NCBI GenBank assembly: GCA_051294375.1
Contig: CM119268.1
Coordinates: forward strand, 15,501,103 to 15,565,102
DNA: 64,000 bases
DNA from: Paraspadella gotoi
Taxonomy: Eukaryota > Chaetognatha
Direction: 5' to 3'
Made by a program: the position numbers and the translations under genes. The notes beneath the pieces were generated by a model, which made no database searches, was not told where the DNA came from, and worked only from the letters and a program-made list of their open reading frames with translations. This document shows, one piece after another, positions 26,337-37,597 of the stretch; the stretch's first letter is position 1, and each line of letters starts with the position of its first letter.

Positions 26337-28654
26337 CACTGGCGTCCCCATATTCGTCGACGCCGTTTTCGCTTTCGAGGAGAATGACCATCGAAAAGGA
26401 AAATAGGGTTGCGAAGGAAATGGTTGTAAGCTGAAAGGTGTATTGGTTGGTGGAAGGTCATTTTTATATAAATATACAATATACATATGTGCATATATGT
26501 AATAATGTTATATATTTAATAATAAATTAATAATAATTATTAATTTATATGAATAAATAAATCTCAAATCGTGGTGTTCAAAAAAGTATATATTTCTTTA
26601 TCCTGTGGATTCGATCCCCGAATCTCCGATCCACGATCTCTCTATTTCTCCCGTCTTCTTTTCAACCTTTCCTCCATTTTTTTCCTTTTCTTTTCCTCCT
26701 TTCCTCGATTCCTCCATTCTTCTTCTCCAATCGTATTTTCCTCCTTTACCTCCGTCCTCTTTTCGTCTTCCCACTTCTCCATTCATTCTTTCCTCCATTC
26801 CTCATTCTTTTAACTCGTTCTCTCTTCTCCTTTTCTTGCTCCCTCCCTTCCTCCCTCCAACACATCGATTCCTCCGTTCTCTCCTCGCGAAGGTGCAAAG
26901 GAATCTACGATTCCTCGGGGACGATCGCCGCGCACCCTTTTTTCGTGATCGGGTGGAAGGGGAGAAAGTGTAAGTGTAAGTGTAAGGATACGGAAAGGGT
27001 GGTTGAAACACTCGAGCCCCCGGATGTAAATAGGAAATACGTGGACGAAGAGGAGAATAGTTTTCTTCGAATCGATCGAATTCAAGAGCGATCACGATAT
27101 CACGACGGGCGGGTCTCACGTGACCGGCGATTCACCGTCGACGCGGGTAATGGGTCGTGAGGGATCGTGAAATACGGGAGTCGAGGAGGAGGAAACGGCG
27201 ACGGTCGTAAAACCGAGGAAAGGTGAACTGTGAAAGAAGGCGGTGGCGGGTAGGGAGAGGGGGGCGTCCGATTTAGGTGATAGAAGGATACTCAGTTTAC
27301 AGTAGGACAGATTATAACGAAATTCACAGATACAAATTCACAGTATTCATCCTCGTCACTCGGCGCAATTATCCCCAACATAAATTTAACTCTTCACTGA
27401 GTCGTATCACGCGTTCCAATCACTCACCGTCATTAATTTTATGCTTGGCTCTCCTCCCAATCATTTAGCTTTTCCAGTTGACTTACCTTCGCTCTCCGTC
27501 TCAATAGGCGAGCGAGACGACCCCGGCGGGACTGGGAAAGGTGAGGCCAAACTGTCTCTCTGTTTCAAAATTACCGTGTCTGAAGAATTAAAGGTTTTAA
27601 GTCTTTATCGCTCGGTTTGTGGCCTCGAGTGCTCAGTCTCGAGTCAAGAGTAACAAGTCGGATTCCCTTCGTCGTCAGTTACAAGTCCGTTACCTGCTAA
27701 TCCAAGACTCAAGACACTCAACCAATGATCAAATTCTACTTTCTACGTTCGTCAGTGTTTCCAGGTCGAGAGTCCACTAAAAAAAACAGACCCTACGATC
27801 CAAGCCCCTCGTCTGCTGTCCGTTCCTCCACTCTCGCGTCCTTCAACTCTCACGTCCCTTGATTCTTTTCTTCAAGTCGCCCGAGCGAAACTTGATCGTC
27901 CTCTCGACGAACGTTCGTCCTTTCGATCGTCGACGCGAAATCGAGTTGCGTCGTTGTGCGTCGCTCGCTACGAAATCATTTGAGAATCTTTAACGATCGC
28001 ACGATGAGCGAAAAGGATTTAACGTGAAAAGAGCAATTTGAACTTTCATTATAAAGATTGTCCGCGTTACATTATTTCTCCTCCATTCCCCCCAAGAAGA
28101 GCGTAAACAGCAGAGCGGTTTCTTCTCCTCCTTTTTTCCTCAATACCACGAATTCCATGATTTCAATCCCGCCTCTTCCCCCCCCTCTTTCCCCCCTCTT
28201 TTCCTCGCATCCCAAAAGCAAAACCTTCGCCCACGTCGTTCGGTCGCGCTCGAGATCCGCTCGGGCCTTCGGTCGCCCAGACTCGGACCTTGGCGGCGCC
28301 ACCTCCTCGCTGATCCAAGACCATACGCCCCCCTAAACGCTGCCCACCTGATGCCGCGGCCCGCGACCCGTCGTCCGGCGCGAAGGAAAAAAAAAAATGC
28401 GCCGGGCGCGGTCCTTTTGTAAAATCGCAACCGTCCCGTTCCCCGTCTTCCCTCGGCCCGCCCGAAAGGCATACCCAAATCCCCGCCCGGTCGCCGAAAA
28501 CCGGGTCGCTAGAGTCCGTTTAGCCCCTGCGAACTTGAACGAGATTTTTACGAGTGGAATAAAAATACATTGAGTAGAAATTCGAAAGGAGCGAGCGAGA
28601 GTGGGGGGGGGGGAGAGAAATAGGTGGGAGGGGAGGACGTGTGGAACCTCCGTT

Positions 28655-28732
28655 CGTCTCGCTTGGCTTTTCATATCGCGCCCGGCGGTTCATCAACCCG
28701 TAGGAGAGCGACAGAAAAGGTCGCGGGTACGA
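28655..28732 (+). other. Possible tRNA-like relic
   Basis: GGTCGCGGGTACGAATCCCCC (28714-28734) resembles a tRNA T-arm with one base off the B box, and GTAGGAGAGCGAC just upstream resembles a D-arm. The anticodon arm is missing, so this is at most a decayed tRNA or a SINE fragment. Confidence 0.25.
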
Positions 28733-29413
28733 ATCCCCCTTTTTTCATTGCCATCAACAACAGTTGCATTTCTGCCTCGCCTCCTTAGCTCCTCCTCACC
28801 TTTCTCTGCCTCCGCAATCATCGAGATTTCTTCGTCCATTGGGAAGAAAAAGAAAGAATGAAAGAAAGAACGAAGGGAAAGAAGGACGAAACGATTACAA
28901 CCTTTCGCAACTACTAACGAGCGTCACCTCACAATTAATAACGAGGTCGATCTAATGATCGTTGGTAGCGTTACACCCGATGTAATGATCTCCAAACGAT
29001 GAACTCCTCTTTGACCCTCACGAAAGCGGTTCGCTCCTGCGCACTCCCTCCGACGCAATTAGCTCCTACGCTCACTTCCGTAGCAATTAGGAATTTAGGG
29101 AGCACCTGAGCAGGAATCGTTATCGTCGTTTTGATGACCTCATTAACTTCTTGAGTCTTTTGTTTACCTTTTTTTTTTTCATCCCGTTCCATTTATGCCG
29201 GTCAAGCATTTGAAAAAAAATAATTAGTAATGACTCGTAATTTGGAATATTTGTAGTATTTTTTGTCACATTCAGTTCATTCAGAGGATGCCGTCCATAA
29301 TTTATCTCTTTGAGCGAGAATACTAATCCAGTGGATTCGTTCAAAACCCTTTTTTTCTCATTTCTCCTTCCTCCCCTAATTTATTCACATTTCCTACCAC
29401 TCTGCCCACATTT

Positions 29414-29415
<2 letters not shown>

Positions 29416-29487
<72 letters not shown>
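29416..29487. repeat. (CT)n microsatellite
   Basis: A pure CT tract of about 70 bp. Confidence 0.97.
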
Positions 29488-29489
<2 letters not shown>

Positions 29490-29689
29490 TTTCTCCTCGC
29501 TCCCTACCACTTTTCCGTCTCTTTCAAGTCCAAGAGTATCAAGATCTATCATGCTCCGTACATCTCGAGAAACTTAAGAAAAACCTCCTGAAAAAGATAA
29601 CAATTTAATTTTTTTGACGCTCAAGACGACGAAAGTACAACTGAGATAGAGCGAGAGCGAAGAAGTACCCCCGAGATGACCCCGAGAGC

Positions 29690-29732
<43 letters not shown>

Positions 29733-30393
29733 TCTTGGCAGAGGATTCGAGAACGAGTAGCGATTAAAAGGCAATCTCTTTCGCTCATCGTTTTCGTTAA
29801 TCACTTCAATTGTTTTTTTCTTTTTTTCTTTTTCATTTACAGCGTCTTTCTTTTTATAAAAATAGATGTAGCAGTATTTTTCGTGACGATATTCCTGACG
29901 CATTTATTAACATTCTTTGTCCGTTTTTGAAAAACCTTTAAAACTTATTCCTATTTTACAACTTTTGATGTTTCATCAAATTCGCAATTTGTGAGTAACT
30001 GATGATTTCTTTAACATATGATATCTTTAATTTTCCACGGCTTTACTTTCACTTTTTCACTACTTATCACTCTCATCCTCGTTTTTTTACACGATTTAAT
30101 ATCTAAATCAGTGAAACGAATAGACTCTGTGATTTATCGAGTCAACTTTCCCACGCGTCCCTGATTTTTATTCGCGATTGTCGCGCTGTCGTTCTCGTCG
30201 TCGTCGTCGTTGTTGTTTTACTTAAATTTGTCGTCGGCAATTTTCATCCTCCTCTTTGTTTCAAAATTTTTTTTCAGTCGTCGTCGTCGTCATCGTCGTG
30301 GTTATCGTCGCCATGATCGTCGCTTTGGCAGTCGTCACTAATTGTTTTTTGTTATCATCGTTAATCCAACTGCAATGACAGAGTTCCACCAAC

Positions 30394-30427
<34 letters not shown>

Positions 30428-30774
30428 CTCCATTCCATCATCGACACCATGACGGGATCAATGGGACGCGAGGGACACGAAAATAGAGAAAAGAGAGACA
30501 CAGACAGAGACAGAGACAGACAAAGTGCGACTTGCATTGTAAGAAACCGGGACGCTGCCAACTTCGGAGCTCGAAGAGTGGCGCCGCAGACGCCGCAGAC
30601 GCCGCCGACGCCGCAGACGCAGGGGGATGTCTACGGAATGCCGGGAATTGGCGCCGGTGGACTCTGGGATTTCGTTATTGGCGCCGAAAAGAGTTTTCCT
30701 CCGTCGGCAGAGTTGAACAAACTTTCGTCTTTAGGTCTAATTAGGATGGTTAACAATATTAATATGATGCTTAA

Positions 30775-30816
30775 AGAAAAAAAAAAGAAAGAAAGAAAGA
30801 AAGACAAAAAGAAATT

Positions 30817-30912
<96 letters not shown>

Positions 30913-30974
30913 AAGAAAGAGAGAGAGAAAGAAAGAAAGAATGAAAGAAAGAAAGATAAAAAGAAAGAAAGACA
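30775..30974. repeat. (GAAA)n microsatellite, compound
   Basis: GAAA array with GACA, GAGA and TAAA interruptions over about 200 bp. Confidence 0.96.
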
Positions 30975-31606
30975 CAAAAAATCAAACGAGAAAAACTAAG
31001 GAAAACAGAGAAAATGAGAAGAAGCAAAGAAAAGAGAAGGTGCGTACTTTTTGGAATCCGCTTCCACTTGCAGTCAGAATGCAAAAAGCCAAGGAAAGGA
31101 CCGCAGACTCTTTCTTCTTTTTTGGAAAAAGTATTTTCCCGTGATTTTCGTCAGGAAGCCAAACTGAGAGAGAGAGAGAGAGATGAGAGCAAGAAGACGA
31201 GAGAGAGAGAGAGAGACTCTGCGCGACTCTTTTCTCCTTTTAATTCCCGGTCCATTTTTTCGTCGCACCGACAACGACGACGACGAAGACGACAACAACG
31301 ACGACGACGAAGACGAAGACGTCGTCCCCCTGTCCTCTTCCTCTTCTTCCTCCCCTCCACGGGTTCCGTTAGTGACAGTCATAACGTTTCCTATCCTCCT
31401 CCTCCTCCTCCTCCTCCTCCCAATGTCTTTTCCTCCTCTTCTTCTCGCTGTCACAAACCCCTTGTCCTCCTCCTCTTCCTCCTCCTGGGTCACGTGACAG
31501 TCACAGAAATTCCTTCACTCATGGGCCTTTCCTTCTCGTTTCCTTTCCTTTCCTCCCTTTTTTTCCTCTCTCGCTCTCGAGTCCCACTTTATTTTCGCCA
31601 TCGAGC

Positions 31607-31638
<32 letters not shown>

Positions 31639-32332
31639 CAAAAACCCACGCGACCCGCGCCGGTGGTCGACTCTTTTCTTCGACTCGCTCTCGCTCAATC
31701 TCTCTCGCTCTCACTCGCCTGTCACGGCTCAAGTAATCCCTCCGTTTTCTGACCCATCCTCCAAAAAAAAAAATCGCTATCGTCGTTTTTTTTTCTTTCC
31801 GGCGACTCAGCCATTGTTCACGCGGGTTAATCTGTTTGTGAATTGTTAGAAAGAACTTGTCACTCGGTCAATCACGAAAAGGGACGATCGACAATCAATA
31901 AAATCTATGAATCAGATGAAAGAGCATCGTGCAATCATAAATTTTAAAAAATCGACGAAAAAAAAGAATTAAACAACAAAACAAGAAGAAAGAAAAAACT
32001 TTTCGACCAACTTTTTCTCGATTTCTGTGTTTGTCACCGCCGCAACAGAAGAGCTTCCCTCGCCACTTCTCTCCTCCTCCGTCTTATTCTTATCTCTCTC
32101 TTTCTCTCTCTCTTTTCTTCTTCCTCCTCCTCCTCCTCCTCCTACTCTGGTGACATTTTTTTTCCAACTTTTGTCGCGCGTCCTCTCGCTGCTCTCTTTT
32201 TTCATCTCGCTCTCTCTCTCTCCCGCGCACACGCGCATTCCCCGGGCTCTGTCTCTCTCAGTCGCTCTCTCTCTTTCTCTCTCTCCCGCTTTTGTCGTGT
32301 GTCACCAACTTTTTGCGTCTCCGCGCGTCGAG

Positions 32333-32346
32333 TCACGTGACGTCGC
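32333..32346. promoter_or_regulatory. E-box overlapping a CRE-like site
   Basis: TCACGTGACGTCGC combines TCACGTGA (32333-32340) with TGACGTCG (32338-32345). The sequence around it is GC-richer than the flanks. It lies about 640 bp before the isolated start-like exon at 32970. Confidence 0.4.
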
Positions 32347-32969
32347 CGGGCAAGACGATCACGCGACAGAATTCTTCGCGACGATTCATCGATATGTTAA
32401 GTTCAAACGACGTCGTGAAAATAATAAAATCACATATTGAAATACAACGAACGATGTCGAATTTGTAGATTGAAACCAAAAAAATTTTTAAAAATAAAAA
32501 AACTGTCACAAGAAGCGAACAAAAATTAACAAGAGATAAGAAACGATTCTTCCCTCTTTATTTATGTTCGTCGTTTTTGACTCTTTAGATCTGAGATCCG
32601 ACAGAAAAAAGGGGAAATTGATTGAAAAAAGGGAAGAAGAATCCTAACGACATCACGAGGAAAAAATTGTTGCTTTTTCGCGCGTTGACACAAAAAAAAA
32701 GTGAGACGGCGTCTGTCGCACGAAAAATGTGACGTTTCTTCACAAAAAGTGACTCGATCAGGGAGAAGAGCTCGCTTTCTCTTTTGCCCTCACAAATAAG
32801 TGACGAAAAAGGGACATTCACAAAAACGAGACGTTTTTCGCGAGAGAGAGAAAAGATATCGTCGCGACTATCTCCCTCTCTCTCTTTAGTAACTCTCTCT
32901 CACTCTGATTTATTTTTGTCGCCGAAGTCGACGGAGATTTGTCACGGGCAAGAGAGGAAAAAACAGACG

Positions 32970-32990
32970 ATGGCGTTTCCTATGTTTATG
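32970..32990 (+). CDS. Possible orphan first exon (MAFPMFM)
   Basis: ATG followed by AFPMFM and then a strong donor (ATGGTGAGTC), with A/G-rich sequence ahead of the ATG. It could be a short first coding exon of a plus-strand gene, including a gene whose body lies beyond the scaffold gaps. No partner exon is identified, so this is speculative. Confidence 0.2.
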
Positions 32991-33699
32991 GTGAGTCTAC
33001 TAGAATGAAAGAGAGGAATGAAGAGAAAGGATAAGCAGACGAAGAGAGGAGAGAGAGAGGAGAGAGAGAGAAGAGAGAGAGAGAGAGGAGAGAGAGAGAT
33101 GAGGAGAGAGAGAGAGAGAGATGAGAGGAGAGGCAGAGAGAGAGTCAGAGCTATCAGTCACGTGGTCTACCCTGATGATTATTCAGATGGGCACGACTCC
33201 TGATTCTGTTCCTCGAGCTCAAGAAAAGTTGGACCATCAAGCAATAACGTTCTTAGTAATGAGCTATCGCATTTGAATGCGTCCTTCCAAATTCAGACTT
33301 TTGGGTGAAGGGCAGATCATGTCAGTATTCCGTAATTGTAAAAGGGGAAAATTTGGCAGTTCATTATTAAACAATGTTCATAACGAAATTTCTTCTATCT
33401 CTCTTTTTCCTCTACCTCTTCTCTCTCTTCTCTCTCTCCTCCTCTCTCTCTCTCTCTCTCTCTCTCTCCTGCTCTCTCTTCTCTCTCTCTCCTTTCTCTG
33501 CTCTCTCTCTCTCGCCATATTCAACATCAGAGTTTCTTCGAGTCCCCAGATTTTTCCGTTTTGCTCTCTTCACATTTCCCGAGCTTTTATTGAAAGAAAC
33601 CCCATGAGTGTTTTCTGATATTACTCTGGACGTCTTTTCCTTTCGTTTTCCATTAATCGGTTTTCTTTTCGTTTCCCTGACCGAGGGAGTCATTTCTCT

Positions 33700-33709
33700 T
33701 CGTCTCTCT

Positions 33710-33762
<53 letters not shown>

Positions 33763-33764
33763 CT

Positions 33765-33818
<54 letters not shown>

Positions 33819-33821
33819 CTC

Positions 33822-33857
<36 letters not shown>
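33700..33857. repeat. (CT)n microsatellite, interrupted
   Basis: About 160 bp of CT tract broken by TTC, CCT and CGT steps. A related tract with TCC steps lies at 33400-33515. Confidence 0.95.
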
Positions 33858-33859
<2 letters not shown>

Positions 33860-34853
33860 CTCCTCTTCTCCTTGTCTCTCGATGCTTCTGCTCTTATACG
33901 ACAAGGCAATCTTTTAGCTTCTTTACCTCCTTTTACTTGATTCCTTCTCCTCCAGTTATCTTCACTTTTTTTTTTTAATTAAAGATATAAAAAAAAACCC
34001 CCTTCAAAAAAAATCACCAAAAATTATGTAATTCTTGAAAGCACATTTGTTCTCTGAACGCTTTAAATTTTGTCCGACTTCCGTTCGGGCCTCCTACTCC
34101 TCTTTGGGACCACTAATAATCCTTTTTATTATTTTCTTCCGTCATTCCTCGATCACGACTCCTCCCCTTCTCTCCTCTCACTCTCCCCTTAATCTTTCCT
34201 CTCTTCTTCTCTAATTCCCCCCCCCAACTTATCCGACTCCGCCTCTCCCTTCCCTCTCGATCCTCGGCGCGCCCCGGTCTCCTTCGCCATCCATTCCCGT
34301 CGCCGCGCCCACTCGCCCTGAGATTCGAGACGCATAATTCGATGCAAAATTCAACCGACGACCAAATTTGGTTTTTGAAAAAATTGGGAAATGAGTGAAG
34401 TCTCGTCACCGGCTTTGTAACAATTGCCTTTTGAGAATTAATTTCCTTTTTTTTTTTAGTAGTTGCCGCCTATTTCTTAAATAAGCCCTTTTTAACGTAT
34501 CAATTAAAAAAACTGTGCTCTTTCGATCTGAAAGTATCTTTCTTCGTCTTTTTTCCTGATCTGATCATTAATAGATGTGAAACCCAGAGCCCATTTAATA
34601 AGTACGTCATGCTTTCCTTTCTTCAAAATATTCCACTTTTAAAGGTTAAATTTTAACGCTTCCATATTTTTAAAGATCCTCTTTTATAGTCTGCAATCTT
34701 ATTTTTTTCGGTACCTCACTCTTTTCCCTCGGAAACCTTACCCTTCCTGTAGAAGAGTGTGATTCCCACGGCTGCATCTCGTTTTTTAAAACGTTGGAAT
34801 GGAGATTAGAGTTTCTAAAAAAGAGGGAAGTCTCTCTCTCCCTCTCTCTCTCT

Positions 34854-35016
34854 NNNNNNNNNNNNNNNNNNNNNNNNNNNNNNNNNNNNNNNNNNNNNNN
34901 NNNNNNNNNNNNNNNNNNNNNNNNNNNNNNNNNNNNNNNNNNNNNNNNNNNNNNNNNNNNNNNNNNNNNNNNNNNNNNNNNNNNNNNNNNNNNNNNNNNN
35001 NNNNNNNNNNNNNNNN
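34854..35016. other. Assembly gap (163 N)
   Basis: A run of N within the CT tract of duplication unit 1. Unit 2 shows the corresponding tract as sequence (36330-36510). Confidence 1.
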
Positions 35017-35309
35017 TCTCCCTCCGACCTCCTGAAATAGAACAAGAATAGATTATTAGACGCCACAGCGGAGACTCTTTAAGAAAACAGGGGAGGAGCG
35101 ATTTTTTTTCTCTCTCTCTCCGCTTCTTCTTCCTGTCGCGTTTCACTGTACCGTCGGGGATTTATGCAAAATGTAGCGTAGACTTACTCGAGGGAGATGA
35201 AAAGGTTTGCCTTTATTCCGTTGAAACGCAAGCCGCCTTCCACACCCCTTCACACCTCTTCTCATCCCCTCAACACCCCTCGTCTCCTCGAATTTCCTCA
35301 AAAAGAGAA

Positions 35310-35391
<82 letters not shown>
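35310..35391. repeat. (ATG)n microsatellite
   Basis: An ATG/GAT trinucleotide array of about 27 units. The same array in the second duplication unit is at 36798-36871. Confidence 0.97.
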
Positions 35392-36356
35392 TTATTGTTA
35401 ACGAATATGACGAATCAATAATGTCAATATCGCCCAAGCACCTACAAAGCAATCTTTTAGCTTCTTTTACCTCCTTTTATTTGATTCTTTCCCCAGTTAT
35501 CTTCACTTTTTTTTATTATGTTATTCTTGAAAGCATCATTGTTCTCACGCTTTAAATTTGTCCGACTTCCGTTCGGCCCTCCTACCTCCTCTTGATCCAG
35601 CTATTATCCTTTATTATTTTCTTCCGTCATTCCTCGATCACGACTCCTTCCCCTTCTCTCCTCTCACTCTCTCCTTAATCTTTCCTCTCTTCTTCTCTAA
35701 TTCCCCCCCAACTTATCCGACTCCGCCTCTCCCTTCCCTCTCGATCCTCGGCGCGCCCCGTCTCCTTCTCGCCATCCATTCCCGTTCGCCGCGCCCACTC
35801 GCCCTGAGATTCGAGACGCATAATTCGATGCAAAATTCAACCGACGACGACCCAAATTTGGTTTTTTGAAAAAATTGGGAAATGAGTGAAGTCCGTCACC
35901 GGCTTTGTTAACAATTGCCTTTTGAGAATTAATTTCCTTTCTTTTTTTTTTTTAGTAGTTTGGCCGCCTATTTTCTTAAATAAGCCCTTTTTAACGTATC
36001 AATTAAAAAAACTGTGCTCTTTCGATCTGAAAGTATCTTTCTTCGTCTTTTTTTCCTGATCTGATCATTAATAGATGTGAAACCCAGAGCCCATTTAATA
36101 AGTACGTCATGCTTTCCTTTCTTCAAAATATTCCACTTTTTAAAGGTTAAATTTTAACGCTTCCATATTTTTAAAGATCTCTTTTATAGTCTGCAATCTT
36201 ATTTTTTTCTCGGTACTCACTCTTTTCCCTCGAAACCTTACCCTTCCTGTAGAAGAGTGTGATTCCCACGGCTGGCAATCTCGTTTTTTAAAACGTTGGA
36301 ATGGAGATTAGAGTTTCTAAAAAGAGGGGAAGTCTCTCCTCTCCCTCTCTCTCTCT

Positions 36357-36397
<41 letters not shown>

Positions 36398-36403
36398 CTC
36401 TCT

Positions 36404-36495
<92 letters not shown>

Positions 36496-36796
36496 CTCTC
36501 CCTCTCTCCCTCCGACCTCCTGAATAGAACAAGAATAGATTATTAGACGCCACTGCGGAGACTCTTTAAGAAAACAGGGGAGGAGCGATTTTTTTTCTCT
36601 CTCTCTCCGCTTCTTCTTCCTGTCGCGTTTCACTGTACCGTCGGGGATTTATGCAAAATGTAGCGTAGACTTACTCGAGGGAGATGAAAAAGGTTTGCCT
36701 TTATTCCGTTGAAACGCAAGCCGCCTTCCACAACCCTTCACACCTCTTCTCATCCCCTCAACACCCCTCGTCTCCTGAATTTCCTCAAAAAGAGAA

Positions 36797-36872
<76 letters not shown>

Positions 36873-36941
36873 TTTATTGTTAACGAATATGACGAATCAA
36901 TAATGTCAATATCGGCCCAAGCACCTGATTCTCTCTTTCTA

Positions 36942-36979
<38 letters not shown>

Positions 36980-37079
36980 TCTCTCCCTCTCTCTCTCTCT
37001 TCTCTCTCTTCTCTCCTCTATCATCTATCTCCGGGTTTCGCCCTCTCAATTGCCGTCTTTGTCGTTTGCGTCCTCGCCG

Positions 37080-37104
37080 NNNNNNNNNNNNNNNNNNNNN
37101 NNNN
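37080..37104. other. Assembly gap (25 N)
   Basis: Exactly 25 N, the same size as the gap at 37573. This suggests a fixed-size scaffold join of unknown true length. Confidence 1.
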
Positions 37105-37572
37105 CTCGCCGCTTTTTTTCCATTTTCCTTTTTTTTTTCTTTTCGCCAAAATCTGGGGTTTTTTGCTGAGGCAGACAAGTTCTTCATTTTCCCTCCCTTT
37201 TACACCTGTTACACCTGTTGCACCTGTTGAAGCGAGACGAAGGCGAGAAAGAGGGGGAAGAGGGAATTGGAGGTTGAGAAGTAAAGAGAGGATGGAGGAA
37301 GAGTAGAGGAAGAAAGGAAATTAGTACATTCAATATAAAGATTATCCATTCATTTATTTAAATAGGCTTTCTTCCCCCATGCTATGATTTTTACCGTCTA
37401 AATAGCAACAAAATGAGATAAAGTTACTTCATTTCTTTCTTTTTTTTTTAAATGCTCTTTTTTTTCTATATTTGATTTAGTTTAACCTTCTTTATCCTTA
37501 TGTTTCTCTTTTTCTGAAATTTATTTGATTTTGTTCACATCACAACCTCCACTGCGTTTCTGCTTTTTTTTT
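37105..37572. other. Short contig between two scaffold gaps
   Basis: This 468-bp piece is bounded on both sides by 25-N gaps, so its placement is uncertain. It is AT-rich on the right, has a TTACACCTG repeat near 37200, and holds no gene. Confidence 0.7.
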
Positions 37573-37597
37573 NNNNNNNNNNNNNNNNNNNNNNNNN
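37573..37597. other. Assembly gap (25 N) at the palindrome edge
   Basis: Exactly 25 N. The left arm of the large inverted repeat begins at the first base after it. Confidence 1.

Larger units (their letters stand above)
33900..36926. repeat. ~1.5-kb tandem duplication
   Basis: Unit 1 (33900-35444) and unit 2 (35445-36926) are near-identical head-to-tail copies. Both open with GCAATCTTTTAGCTTC and close with GCCCAAGCACCT. Each holds a C/T-rich block, a CT/GA tract (an N gap in unit 1) and an (ATG)n array near its right end. Differences are mostly 1-base indels and repeat length. No gene is recognised inside. It could be a recent duplication or two haplotypes placed in series around the N gap. 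Confidence 0.85.

Noticed and set aside
26600-26640. A tRNA B box in GGATTCGATCCCCG
   Set aside because: No A box at the right distance and no cloverleaf. It is part of a short GGATTCG/CGAATC palindrome.
30449-31736. 231- and 240-residue plus-strand frames
   Set aside because: Much of their length is (GAAA)n, (GA)n and (GAC)n repeat. Only a short part (30560-30760) looks coding-like, and it has no recognised domain.
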